NCBI GenBank assembly: GCA_900551135.1 | Contig: URUX01000012.1 | Span: 1-25,637, forward strand | DNA: 25,637 bases | From: an uncultured Clostridium sp. | Lineage (GTDB): Bacteria; Bacillota; Clostridia; Lachnospirales; Lachnospiraceae | Direction: 5' to 3' | Shown: piece by piece, positions 1 through 7,264 of the stretch | How the letters are laid out: each line of letters opens with the position of its first letter | How positions within the stretch are numbered: the stretch's first letter is position 1 | Notes under the pieces: generated by a model | The model's input: only the letters and a program-made list of their open reading frames with translations | The model's database searches: none | What the model was told of the DNA's origin: nothing | Made by a program: the position numbers and the translations under genes

Positions 1-157
1 CACCGCAAAAATGCGAAGTGCCCTTGGTGAACTGATTATTGAGGGGATTGAGACAAATCTGGATTTTTTGTATGAGATTTTAGATAATGATGTATTTGAA
101 AGCGGAAATACGGATACGGATTTTATTGCTTCCCAGTTTCCAGAGTATTGTAAATAG
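1..157 (+). CDS. accC: Biotin carboxylase, C-terminal end (partial)
   Basis: Only the last 51 codons are in the window, read from base 2 to a TAG stop at 155-157; the gene begins upstream. The visible peptide starts TAKMRSALGELIIEG and continues with ETNLDFLYEILDN, which matches the C-terminal end of AccC, where the family has KMRRAL...IEGVKTT...LLDN. AccC is the ATP-dependent enzyme that carboxylates biotin on AccB, supplying the carboxyl group used by the carboxyltransferase encoded next. It lies 33 bases upstream of the fused accDA gene in the same direction, so both are probably in one fatty-acid synthesis operon. The identification rests on a short stretch plus context. Confidence 0.85.
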   Translation, partial: TAKMRSALGELIIEGIETNLDFLYEILDNDVFESGNTDTDFIASQFPEYCK

Positions 158-190
158 CAGGCAGAGGTATTGAAAAGGGGAGATTTGATT

Positions 191-1906
191 ATGCTGAAGG
201 ATATGTTTAAAAAGACATATACCCGAATTGATTCCAGATTCAGGCAGCTGAATGGGGAAGAGCCAAATATTCCGGAGGGGCTGTGGCGTAAATGTAATAA
301 ATGCGGACAGCCTATTTATGTAGAAGATGTAAAGAACAATCATTACGTTTGTCCAAAATGCGGCGGATATTTCAGAGTTCATGGACGCAGAAGAATCGAG
401 ATTACGGTAGATGAGGGAACATTTGAAGAATGGGATGAAAAAATGGAATTTTCCAATCCCCTTGATTTCCCGGGATATGAAAAAAAGGTGTTGGCAGCCA
501 GAGAAAAGACAGGACTGGATGAAGCCGTCATTACTGGAACTGGAATGATTGGGGGACACAAAGCCGCTATTGGAGTCTGTGATGCCAGATTTTTGATGAG
601 CAGTATGGGCTATGTAGTAGGTGAGAAAATTACCAGAATGATTGAAAGAGCTGCCAGAGAACAGCTTCCAGTTATTCTGTTTGCCTGTTCTGGAGGGGCC
701 AGAATGCAGGAGGGAATGGTATCCCTTATGCAGATGGCAAAAACTTCAGCAGCTTTAAAACGCCATCAGGAAGCAGGCCAGCTTTACATTACGGTTTTAA
801 CCGATCCTACTACAGGAGGCGTGACAGCAAGTTTTGCCATGCTGGGAGATATCATTCTGGCAGAGCCTAAGGCTTTAATCGGGTTTGCAGGCCCAAGAGT
901 CATTGAACAGACCATTGGGCAGAAACTGCCGGAAGGATTTCAGAGTTCAGAGTTTTTGCTGGAACACGGTTTTATTGATAAAATTGTAGAACGTCAGAAC
1001 ATGAAGGAAACTCTGGCTAAGATTTTGAACATCCATGAAAAGAAGGAAGACGCTGTCAGATCTCTTGCTGAATCAGTAGGGGAAAACGGCTGGAGCAGAG
1101 TTGCTAAGGCAGAGGAAAATGTTGGAAAATCTCCATGGGATACCGTGCTGCTGTCCAGACGGTCAGACAGGCCGACTGCTTTGGACTATATCAACCGGCT
1201 GTTTGACGATTTTACAGAACTTCATGGAGATCGGTGTTTTAGGGATGACGGAGCGATTATAGGAGGAATTTCCATGTTCCATGGGGTTCCGGTTACAGTA
1301 ATCGGCCAGCAGAAAGGGCGCAGTACCAAGGAAAATATTAAGCGCAATTTTGGTATGCCGTCTCCGGAGGGATACCGGAAAGCCCTGCGTTTGATGAAGG
1401 AAGCAGAGCAGTTTCATCGTCCGGTAATCTGCTTTGTAGATACTCCTGGCGCATTCTGTGGCCTGGAAGCAGAGGAACGGGGACAGGGAGAGGCAATAGC
1501 CCGAAATCTGTTTGAACTGTCTTCCTTAAAAACTCCTGTATTATCCATTGTAATTGGAGAAGGAGGAAGCGGCGGCGCATTAGCCCTGGCTGTGGCAAAT
1601 CAGGTGTGGATGATGGAAAACAGTGTATATTCTGTTTTGTCTCCAGAAGGTTTTGCGTCCATACTCTGGAAGGACAGTAAAAAAGCTCCAGAAGCAGCCA
1701 GAGTTATGAAAATGACGGCCAGAGATTTGAAAGAATTAAATCTCATCGAACATGTGATACCGGAAAACAGACCGGCATCTATGGAAAATATATCGGAGAT
1801 AGCTGCAGATATCGATGTTGCTATGGGAGTATTTCTTTCCGAATTTTGCAATGTATCAGGAGAAGAGGCAGCAGCCCTTCGATATGAAAGATTTAGGAGG
1901 ATGTAA
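191..1906 (+). CDS. accDA: Fused acetyl-CoA carboxylase carboxyltransferase, beta-alpha (AccD-AccA)
   Basis: This 571-residue protein carries both carboxyltransferase subunits of acetyl-CoA carboxylase in one chain and should transfer CO2 from carboxybiotin to acetyl-CoA, giving malonyl-CoA. The N-terminal part (about 1-285) is AccD, with the four-cysteine zinc ribbon C35-x2-C38...C54-x2-C57 and the downstream SGGARMQEG stretch. After a linker near 285-315 comes AccA, with the segments LHGDRCFRDDGAIIGG, DTPGAFCGLEAEERGQGEA and IGEGGSGGALALAVAN. I chose the ATG at 191 because AAAAGGGGAG lies about 8 bases upstream; an upstream in-frame TTG at 170 precedes that site and is less likely. In E. 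coli the two subunits come from separate genes. The reading frame is open throughout, so the fusion is real in this sequence. The FabK-like gene starts 2 bases after its stop. Confidence 0.95.
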   Translation: MLKDMFKKTYTRIDSRFRQLNGEEPNIPEGLWRKCNKCGQPIYVEDVKNNHYVCPKCGGYFRVHGRRRIEITVDEGTFEEWDEKMEFSNPLDFPGYEKKVLAAREKTGLDEAVITGTGMIGGHKAAIGVCDARFLMSSMGYVVGEKITRMIERAAREQLPVILFACSGGARMQEGMVSLMQMAKTSAALKRHQEAGQLYITVLTDPTTGGVTASFAMLGDIILAEPKALIGFAGPRVIEQTIGQKLPEGFQSSEFLLEHGFIDKIVERQNMKETLAKILNIHEKKEDAVRSLAESVGENGWSRVAKAEENVGKSPWDTVLLSRRSDRPTALDYINRLFDDFTELHGDRCFRDDGAIIGGISMFHGVPVTVIGQQKGRSTKENIKRNFGMPSPEGYRKALRLMKEAEQFHRPVICFVDTPGAFCGLEAEERGQGEAIARNLFELSSLKTPVLSIVIGEGGSGGALALAVANQVWMMENSVYSVLSPEGFASILWKDSKKAPEAARVMKMTARDLKELNLIEHVIPENRPASMENISEIAADIDVAMGVFLSEFCNVSGEEAAALRYERFRRM

Positions 1907-1908
1907 CT

Positions 1909-3030
1909 ATGAGCCGATATAATCCTCTGATAGTGGGAGATCTGGAGATTGAAAATCCGGTTGTTCAGGGAGGAATGGGAGTTGGAATCAGTCTGTCCGG
2001 TCTGGCTGGAGCTGTGGCAAAAGCAGGAGGAATGGGAATTATCTCTACTGCCCAGATTGGTTTTCGTGATCCGGAATTTGATAAAAATCCACAAAAAGCA
2101 AATCTGAAAGCCATGGTTTCGGAACTTGAGAAAGCCAGAGAAATTGCTGGATTGGGAAATGGAACAGGCAGTAAGAGAAAACGTCCGGTTCTGGGATTTA
2201 ATATTATGGTTGCTACCAGAAATTATATGGACTATGTTCGTACTGCCGCACAGGCAGGGGCTGATATTATTATCTCAGGAGCCGGTCTTCCAATCCATTT
2301 GCCGGAATATGTAAAAGGCACAAGAACAAAAATTGCCCCTATTGTCTCATCTGCAAAATCTGCATCTGTAATTTTACGGATGTGGGACAGAAAATACGGC
2401 AGAACGGCGGATATGGTGGTGATTGAAGGCCCATTAGCCGGAGGACACCTGGGATTTCACCGAGAGGAACTGACAGAATATGGGGCAGATACGGAAAATA
2501 CAGCAGAAACGTATCGCCAGTCTGTTTATGAAACGGAAATCAGAGAGATTTTAAATGTGGTTTCCCAATATGAGAAAAAGTATAACTGTAAGATTCCGAC
2601 CGTCAGCGCAGGAGGCGTATTTGGCAGAGAAGACATGGAACGCCATATGAGCCTGGGGGTAGACGGAGTCCAGGTAGGAACTCGATTTGTCACAACCCAG
2701 GAGTGTGATGCGCCTGCAGAATATAAGCAGTCTTATATTAATGCCAGAAAAGAGGATATTATTATTGTAAAAAGTCCGGTAGGAATGCCAGGACGGGCTA
2801 TTAAAAATGATTTTATTCAGCGGGTAAGCAAAGAAAAAGAGACAATCACCCACTGCTTCCAGTGTCTGGAGCACTGCAATCCGGCAGAAGTGCCGTACTG
2901 TATTACCAAAGCATTAATTCGGGCAGCCAGAGGACAGGTAGAGGACGCATTGCTTTTTTGTGGTGCAAATGCCTATCGGTGTAGCAAAATTGAGACTGTA
3001 GATGAAGTAATCAAAGATTTGTGTATGTAG
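1909..3030 (+). CDS. FabK/nitronate monooxygenase-family flavoenzyme with C-terminal cysteine cluster
   Basis: This 373-residue protein belongs to the FMN-dependent TIM-barrel family that includes enoyl-ACP reductase II (FabK) and nitronate monooxygenase. Family signatures are the N-terminal NPVVQGGMGVGIS, GAGLPIHLPEY, EGPLAGGHLG, and the FMN-phosphate loop region SAGGVFG...GVDGVQVGTRF. It starts 2 bases after accDA with AGGAGG about 9 bases upstream, so it is translated in the fatty-acid operon; that favours a lipid role, possibly enoyl-ACP reduction, but the sequence alone does not separate FabK from nitronate monooxygenase. The C-terminal region has an unusual cysteine set (C316, C319, C323, C331, then C351 and C358), suggesting a metal or Fe-S site not found in classical FabK. 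No transmembrane or signal segment is seen, so it is probably cytosolic. Confidence 0.8.
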   Translation: MSRYNPLIVGDLEIENPVVQGGMGVGISLSGLAGAVAKAGGMGIISTAQIGFRDPEFDKNPQKANLKAMVSELEKAREIAGLGNGTGSKRKRPVLGFNIMVATRNYMDYVRTAAQAGADIIISGAGLPIHLPEYVKGTRTKIAPIVSSAKSASVILRMWDRKYGRTADMVVIEGPLAGGHLGFHREELTEYGADTENTAETYRQSVYETEIREILNVVSQYEKKYNCKIPTVSAGGVFGREDMERHMSLGVDGVQVGTRFVTTQECDAPAEYKQSYINARKEDIIIVKSPVGMPGRAIKNDFIQRVSKEKETITHCFQCLEHCNPAEVPYCITKALIRAARGQVEDALLFCGANAYRCSKIETVDEVIKDLCM

Positions 3031-3079
3031 AAAATCCCTGACAGAATGTGGATAAGTCTCCGTTTTGTCAGGGGTTTTG
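3031..3079 (+). terminator. Rho-independent terminator of the acc/FabK-like operon
   Basis: Directly after the stop codon, AAAATCCCTGACAGAA (3031-3046) pairs with TTTTGTCAGGGGTTTT (3063-3078), a 16-bp stem with two G-U pairs. The A-run before and T-run after make it work in both directions. It separates the fatty-acid operon from spmA. Confidence 0.85.
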
Positions 3080-3145
3080 TGGTTAAAAACTTACCTCCCG
3101 AATAGTAATGTATAAAACATTTTGTTGGGGAGGTATTTTATTGTG

Positions 3146-3754
3146 ATGAACTGGCTGTGGGCTGGTATGATACTGGCTGGGATTGTCTGGGGAATGTTTC
3201 ATGGAACATTGGAAGCAGTAACAGAAGGAATGATTCATTCTGCAGGAGAAGCAGTAACTCTTTGTATTACAATGGCGGGAATCATGTCTTTTTGGACAGG
3301 GCTTCTGGAGATTGGGAGCAGAGCTGGAATTATTGAAGCAATGGTAAAAAAAATGAAGCCGATACTGAAATTCCTGTTTCCCAACCTGCCTCTTACCCAT
3401 CCAGCAGCAAAATCTATTTCAGTCAACATGATTGCCAATATGTTGGGAATGGGCTGGGCGGCTACTCCTGCTGGATTAAAGGCAATGGAAGAACTGAAGG
3501 AATTGGAAGAAAGCAGATATCAAAAAGGCAGTAGTCTGAGGCATTTAAAAGGAACAGCCAGTAATGAGATGTGTACATTTTTAATTATTAATATTTCTTC
3601 TCTGCAGTTGATTCCAGTCAATATGATTGCCTACCGGACTCAGTATGGAAGCGCTGCTCCGGCGGCTATAATAGGACCGGCTTTTATTGCCACTGCAGTA
3701 AGTACAATAGCGGCGGTGGTGTTTTGCAAAGTGATGGATAGCCAGGGGAGTTAA
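3146..3754 (+). CDS. spmA: Spore maturation protein A
   Basis: About 202 residues, hydrophobic with several membrane segments, matching SpmA: the N-terminal NWLWAGMILAGIVWG, then AVTLCITMAGIMSFWTGLLEI, then LPLTHPAAKSISVNMIANMLGMGWAATPAGLKAM, and a final hydrophobic stretch. In Bacillus, SpmA acts with SpmB in the developing spore and is needed for core dehydration; both carry nucleoside-recognition (Gate-type) membrane domains. The start is uncertain: GGGGAGG at 3127-3133 sits 9 bases before an in-frame GTG at 3143 and 12 bases before the ATG at 3146, and an upstream TTG at 3122 would precede the ribosome site. Unlike the usual arrangement, spmB does not follow; an opposite-strand gene pair lies between. 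The stop codon overlaps that of the convergent TraX gene. Confidence 0.9.
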   Translation: MNWLWAGMILAGIVWGMFHGTLEAVTEGMIHSAGEAVTLCITMAGIMSFWTGLLEIGSRAGIIEAMVKKMKPILKFLFPNLPLTHPAAKSISVNMIANMLGMGWAATPAGLKAMEELKELEESRYQKGSSLRHLKGTASNEMCTFLIINISSLQLIPVNMIAYRTQYGSAAPAAIIGPAFIATAVSTIAAVVFCKVMDSQGS

Positions 3755-3765
3755 ACCACTCCCCT
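3744..3765. terminator. Hairpin spanning the overlapping stop codons of spmA and the TraX gene
   Basis: AGGGGAGT (3744-3751) pairs perfectly with ACTCCCCT (3758-3765) around a 6-base loop. The loop contains the spmA stop, and the convergent gene's stop overlaps it. There is no good T-run on either side, so termination in either direction would be weak. Confidence 0.45.
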
Positions 3766-4488
3766 TTGAATTCCCCACAGAACCAGCAAATGCACTGGAT
3801 AAAACCAGTAGAAGAAATACCGGAATCTTCTGGTTCCAGGTTTTCCATTGTAGAACCAGATGGGAATAAAGGCAAATACAGCGGTATATTCCAGCATGGC
3901 CATCAGTATGCCGAAGAATACCTGTTTTTGTCTGTCATCCCGAAGCAGAAACAGGAGTGCGATAAACAAAATACCGTAAATATCATAGTCTGTTTTAAAA
4001 CAAAATGCAGCGGCACATCCCCCAGAAACCACCAGTATCTTTAACAAAAAAGTCAAATCAATCCCAATGCAGTTCTGATCGATTTTTTGAAATCCATATA
4101 AAACGAAAAGTCCGATTAACAAAGTAAAGAAAACATTTTGAGATTCTGGATACCAGAATGAACCATAGATGGCAAGGTCAAAAGGAATCTCAGCAATCAG
4201 GGCAAACAGGGTCATTCGTCCGATATAGTTTTTGAGATTTCTGGTGTGCCGGAATCCTTCTGTCAGGAGAAAACAAAAAATTGGAAATGCCAGTCTGCCA
4301 ATCGCTCGAAGGATGAATGCAGCCCAGCAAAGAAAAGCCTGCTGTCCACTCCCGTTTTCAGCACCATAGTACAGGGAGGAAAGAGAAAGATCCGGGAGAC
4401 TTTCTAAGAGGGGGCCAATACAGACTATACCTATGTGATCCAGCACCATAGAAATGACCGCCAGCCATTTTAACACTTGTCCCGTCAT
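3751..4488 (-). CDS. TraX-family integral membrane protein
   Basis: A 245-residue, strongly hydrophobic protein with many predicted membrane segments. TraX-family hallmarks are the N-terminal LKWLAVISMVLDHIGIV, the central RAIGRLAFPIFCFLLTEGFRHTRNLKNYIGRM, and the C-terminal YNGKPGTRRFRYFFYWFYPVHLLVL. Plasmid F TraX N-acetylates pilin, but chromosomal homologues in Firmicutes have no settled function; they are probably membrane acyltransferase-like proteins, and nothing here points to conjugation. The start is supported by AGGAAGGA about 7 bases upstream. It follows the DNA glycosylase gene after only 2 bases, so they are co-transcribed. Its stop codon overlaps the stop of spmA by two bases. 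Confidence 0.85.
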   Translation of the reverse strand: MTGQVLKWLAVISMVLDHIGIVCIGPLLESLPDLSLSSLYYGAENGSGQQAFLCWAAFILRAIGRLAFPIFCFLLTEGFRHTRNLKNYIGRMTLFALIAEIPFDLAIYGSFWYPESQNVFFTLLIGLFVLYGFQKIDQNCIGIDLTFLLKILVVSGGCAAAFCFKTDYDIYGILFIALLFLLRDDRQKQVFFGILMAMLEYTAVFAFIPIWFYNGKPGTRRFRYFFYWFYPVHLLVLWGIQRGVV

Positions 4489-4490
4489 GA

Positions 4491-5384
4491 TTAAGTCCTT
4501 CCTGAACGGCTGCGTTCATAGTAAAAAATATATTGCTGCATAACGCCTTTAAAGCCATTGTAGCAGCCAAAATGGTCGGAAATAAGAGTATCCCATAGGG
4601 CAGATTTAGGGATGCTTTGATAGCGCTTGGGATGCCTGGGATAGTATTCTGCCATAAGAATTTTTTGAATCCAGGTATCTACGGGAAAGGCATCAATGTG
4701 ATGAAGGCCAAAGAGACAGATGCAGTTGGCAACCTTTTCTCCAATACCGTAAAATCTCTTGATATAGGTCATGGCATGGCTGTAATCCAGAGTTTTTAAA
4801 TATTCCAGATCCAGAGAGCCAGTACAGGCATCTTCTGTAGTTTTCAGTATATATTTGGCGCGGTATCCTAACTTTAAGTTCAGCAAATCCTCAAGAGAAG
4901 CCCCAGCCAGTTGTTCCGGTGAGGGAAAGGCATATATTGGGCCGGATAAGGATTCTTTAATCAAAGACCCGTACTGTCTGCTTAAATTTTCAACGGCCTG
5001 ACGGATGGCGGGAATGGTTTTCTGCTGGGATATGATAAAAGTAATAATCATTTCCCACAGATCCTGCCGGAGAATCCGAATGCCGCTTCCCTCTTTTCCT
5101 GCGGCAGTCAAATAGGCATCGTTAGGCTGAATTGAATTTAAGATGGCCTGATAATCCGTGTTTAAATCAAAATATTGAAACCAGAAGTCCAGGTCGGTTT
5201 CCTGGCAGGTAAAGGAAAATTGGGAAGATTCCAAAGAAGGCTGTTCCTGAATTTCAAGATAACGTCCGCTGCTAATGACGGAATATCCGCCATGATCAAG
5301 AGGCGTCATCCGGAAGCACTGTCCGGACTGGGCAATCTGGTCTAAATGAAAGCATGGAATAGAAATAGTTTTTGTCGTAATCAT
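4491..5384 (-). CDS. ogg: 8-oxoguanine DNA glycosylase, OGG1-like (HhH-GPD)
   Basis: This 297-residue protein matches the OGG1 family of base-excision repair glycosylases, which remove 8-oxoguanine and nick the strand. The N-terminal OGG domain (about 1-100) includes FHLDQIAQSGQCFR. The helix-hairpin-helix region reads FYGIGEKVANCICLFGL, followed by DAFPVDTWIQ; K217 and D236 correspond to the catalytic lysine and aspartate of OGG1. The internal IITFIISQQKTIPAIR also fits. It is the first gene of a minus-strand pair with the TraX gene. The start at 5384 has no clear ribosome site, so the mRNA may be nearly leaderless or the true start slightly different. The 40-base gap to spmB must hold both divergent promoters. 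Confidence 0.9.
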   Translation of the reverse strand: MITTKTISIPCFHLDQIAQSGQCFRMTPLDHGGYSVISSGRYLEIQEQPSLESSQFSFTCQETDLDFWFQYFDLNTDYQAILNSIQPNDAYLTAAGKEGSGIRILRQDLWEMIITFIISQQKTIPAIRQAVENLSRQYGSLIKESLSGPIYAFPSPEQLAGASLEDLLNLKLGYRAKYILKTTEDACTGSLDLEYLKTLDYSHAMTYIKRFYGIGEKVANCICLFGLHHIDAFPVDTWIQKILMAEYYPRHPKRYQSIPKSALWDTLISDHFGCYNGFKGVMQQYIFYYERSRSGRT

Positions 5385-5392
5385 GGTAAAAT
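5384..5392 (+). promoter_or_regulatory. Possible extended -10 promoter for spmB
   Basis: TGGTAAAAT at 5384-5392 resembles an extended -10 element (TGn-TAAAAT) just upstream of spmB, which needs its own promoter because it is cut off from spmA. No good -35 is visible, and no sporulation sigma-E type element was recognised. Confidence 0.3.
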
Positions 5393-5424
5393 AGTATCAA
5401 TAAGCAAAGGAGATGTCAATATTT

Positions 5425-5955
5425 ATGAACGTTTTAATGTTCATTTCAAAAGCCCTGGTTCCTCTGGCGGTTTTTTACATGGTTGGATTTGGACTGCTGC
5501 AGAAACGTCCGGTACTGGAAGATTTTTTAGATGGGGCAAAGGATGGAATGAAGACGACGGTTCAGGTAATGCCTACATTAATCGGTTTAATGACAGCAGT
5601 AGGTGTACTGAGATCTTCCGGACTGCTGGATTTTTTATGCAAATTATTAGAAAGGCCGGCTGCATGGCTTCATCTTCCAGCGCCAGTTGTGCCGGTTGCT
5701 CTGGTACGGCTGGTATCCAATGCGGCTGCTACTGGTCTTGTTTTAGATATTTTTAAGGCCAGCGGTCCGGATTCTGTAGAAGGGATGATTGGATCGATTT
5801 TAATGAGCAGTACAGAAACGGTTTTTTACTGTCTTAGCGTGTATTTTGGGGCTGTCAGCATTACAAAAACCAGGTATGCGCTGAAAGGGGCGCTGATTGC
5901 TACAGCGGCAGGGATGGCGGCCAGTATTTTGCTGGGGACGGCTCTGGCAGCGTGA
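5425..5955 (+). CDS. spmB: Spore maturation protein B
   Basis: This 176-residue membrane protein matches SpmB: N-terminal hydrophobic MNVLMFISKALVPLAVFYMV, then a PVLEDFLDGAKDGMKTTVQVMPTLIGLMTAVGVLRSSGLLD segment, and SSTETVFYCLSVYFGAVSITKTRYALKGALIA near the end. It is the partner of SpmA in spore core dehydration. I prefer the ATG at 5425 because AAAGGAG at 5406-5412 touches the earlier in-frame ATG at 5413, leaving no spacing; the 5425 start gives a 12-base spacing and an N-terminus like other SpmB proteins. It is separated from spmA by the glycosylase-TraX pair on the other strand, an uncommon arrangement. No strong terminator was found after it. Confidence 0.9.
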   Translation: MNVLMFISKALVPLAVFYMVGFGLLQKRPVLEDFLDGAKDGMKTTVQVMPTLIGLMTAVGVLRSSGLLDFLCKLLERPAAWLHLPAPVVPVALVRLVSNAAATGLVLDIFKASGPDSVEGMIGSILMSSTETVFYCLSVYFGAVSITKTRYALKGALIATAAGMAASILLGTALAA

Positions 5956-6005
5956 GAATTATTCGGGAAATCGGCTTAAACAGGCTTAAAAAGTAGAAAT
6001 ACCGG

Positions 6006-6034
6006 TTGAAAATAGAGGGAACTTCTACTATAAT
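6006..6034 (+). promoter_or_regulatory. Sigma-A promoter of the marR-like gene
   Basis: TTGAAA (6006-6011) and TATAAT (6029-6034) are separated by exactly 17 bases. Transcription would start near 6041 and give a leader of about 145 bases before the GTG start at 6187. A 7-bp inverted repeat (AGTAGAA 5992-5998, TTCTACT 6023-6029) flanks the -35 and ends in the -10. Confidence 0.85.
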
Positions 6035-6047
6035 GTAAAAGCTGCTG

Positions 6048-6065
6048 TTTTAGAAATTTATAAAA
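6048..6065. promoter_or_regulatory. Candidate MarR/FabT-type operator palindrome
   Basis: TTTTAGAAATTTATAAAA is an 18-base inverted repeat with one mismatched pair. It lies about 7-25 bases downstream of the predicted transcription start of the MarR-family gene. The position suits autorepression by the encoded dimeric winged-helix protein. The sequence is AT-rich, so chance remains possible. Confidence 0.5.
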
Positions 6066-6186
6066 TAGATACAGAAAAAACACAATTTTGTAAGAATTTC
6101 ATAAGGAATTAGGAGGTTGTTTTCTGCTGAAAGATCATATATAATCAGTAGGAAGCTTTTTCAGAAAGGTTAGGAAAGGATAAGAC

Positions 6187-6633
6187 GTGGATAATTACGG
6201 GACTTTAAATGAAGTTCTGGTAAGGCTGTTTAATGACATTATGGATATTGAACAGAAGGCGATTATTACACCGGAATTTAAAGATATAACCAATAACGAC
6301 ATGCACGTCATTGATGCTATAGGAGTCGGGACACCCAAAAACATGTCCACAATTGCCAGGGAACTCTCTGTTACGGTGGGAACCCTGACCATTGCCATGA
6401 ACAGTCTGGTAAAAAAAGGCTATGTCATTCGGGAAAGAAGCAATGAGGACAGGAGAGTAGTCTATATAGCCCTTTCTGAAAAAGGAAAAAAAGCATTTGA
6501 TCACCACGCCGGTTTTCACAGACAGATGATACAAGGCGTTATGGAAGAACTGGACGAAGAAGAACTGGAGGTTTTGGTAAAGACCTTAAAGCATTTAAAC
6601 AACTGGTTCCGTCAGGTTCAGAAGAAGGATTAA
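6187..6633 (+). CDS. MarR-family transcriptional regulator, FabT-like
   Basis: A 148-residue winged-helix protein. The helix-turn-helix region is MSTIARELSVTVGTLTIAMNSLVKKGYVIRERS, followed by the wing NEDRRVVYIALSEKGK. From memory of the family, the pattern FKDITNNDMHVIDAIG together with the VTVGTLT recognition helix is closest to FabT, the MarR-type repressor of fatty-acid synthesis genes in streptococci and some clostridia, where it responds to acyl-ACP. The GTG start is supported by AGGAAAGGA 6 bases upstream. It has its own sigma-A promoter and a candidate operator, and is followed 18 bases later by a lipoprotein gene. In related genomes FabT-like genes often head the fab operon; here it sits about 3 kb after that operon's end. 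The family call is firm, the FabT assignment moderate. Confidence 0.85.
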   Translation: MDNYGTLNEVLVRLFNDIMDIEQKAIITPEFKDITNNDMHVIDAIGVGTPKNMSTIARELSVTVGTLTIAMNSLVKKGYVIRERSNEDRRVVYIALSEKGKKAFDHHAGFHRQMIQGVMEELDEEELEVLVKTLKHLNNWFRQVQKKD

Positions 6634-6651
6634 GAGGAGGCAATTTTAATT

Positions 6652-7200
6652 ATGAAAAAAACAATTATGTACATTGTAGCAGCATTCATGGCAATTTCTC
6701 TGGCAGCATGTACACCAACCCCGGAGAAGAATGCCGAAACAGCAGCTGTTGTACCATCTTCAGCAGACAGCGGTGATAAATTAGTAGAAGGCAAGGTTCC
6801 TGGTCCGGAATTTGACACCATTTCTGTATACAGCATTAATGAGGATGGAAGCGGACTGCTTCAGAATATGGATTCTTTAGAGGAAATGAGCAACCAGGGG
6901 CTGGTAGATAAATTAATTGAGTATGGTGTACTGGATGACGGAACTACAGTTATAGATGTAACTGTAAACGAAGATAACGCATCTGGTATTGTCAATCTTT
7001 CTGCAATTCCAAACTATGAAGATGATGATTTTATGAATCAGGCTACATTGGAAGCGCTGGTAAACACCTATATTGAGAATTACGAACTGGAACTGGTAAA
7101 ATTTCAGATTAATGGAGAAGATGTGAAGTCTGATTTACTGGAAACAGATGAGAATGGATACTCTACCTATTTTGAGGACTATGAGGATTTATGGAAGTAA
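6652..7200 (+). CDS. Small GerMN-like lipoprotein
   Basis: A 182-residue secreted lipoprotein. The N-terminus is a type II signal peptide ending in the lipobox SLAAC, with Cys20 as the lipidated residue, so it should be anchored on the outer face of the membrane. Residues about 55-165 (DTISVYSINEDGSGL... LVDKLIEYGVL... GIVNLSAI... LEALVNTYIENYELELVKFQINGEDV) resemble the GerMN (sporulation/germination) fold: a strand, a helix, a hydrophobic strand, a long helix and a final strand with FxINGE. That assignment is tentative, and no enzyme active site is visible. AGGAGG lies 11 bases before the ATG. It follows the FabT-like gene closely, so they are probably co-transcribed, and a strong hairpin terminator follows. 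Confidence 0.75.
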   Translation: MKKTIMYIVAAFMAISLAACTPTPEKNAETAAVVPSSADSGDKLVEGKVPGPEFDTISVYSINEDGSGLLQNMDSLEEMSNQGLVDKLIEYGVLDDGTTVIDVTVNEDNASGIVNLSAIPNYEDDDFMNQATLEALVNTYIENYELELVKFQINGEDVKSDLLETDENGYSTYFEDYEDLWK

Positions 7201-7212
7201 TGTAATAACTTG

Positions 7213-7264
7213 AAATGCGGTATCTGCTGAGAGGAATGTTCTGAGCAGGTACCGCATTTTTTAC
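7213..7264. terminator. Terminator between the convergent lipoprotein and DUF885 genes
   Basis: AAATGCGGTA-T-CTGCT pairs with AGCAG-G-TACCGCATTT around a 13-base loop and is followed by a T-run. It serves the upstream lipoprotein gene. The weaker T-run on the other strand (GCATTTC) could also help end the convergent DUF885 gene. Confidence 0.8.

Noticed and set aside
5400..5412. ATG at 5413 as spmB start.
   Set aside because: The AAAGGAG site touches it, leaving no spacing; the ATG at 5425 fits SpmB N-termini better.
5346..5756. Long plus-strand open frame overlapping spmB.
   Set aside because: Its product is composition-biased and lacks any family match, while the overlapping frame encodes clear SpmB.
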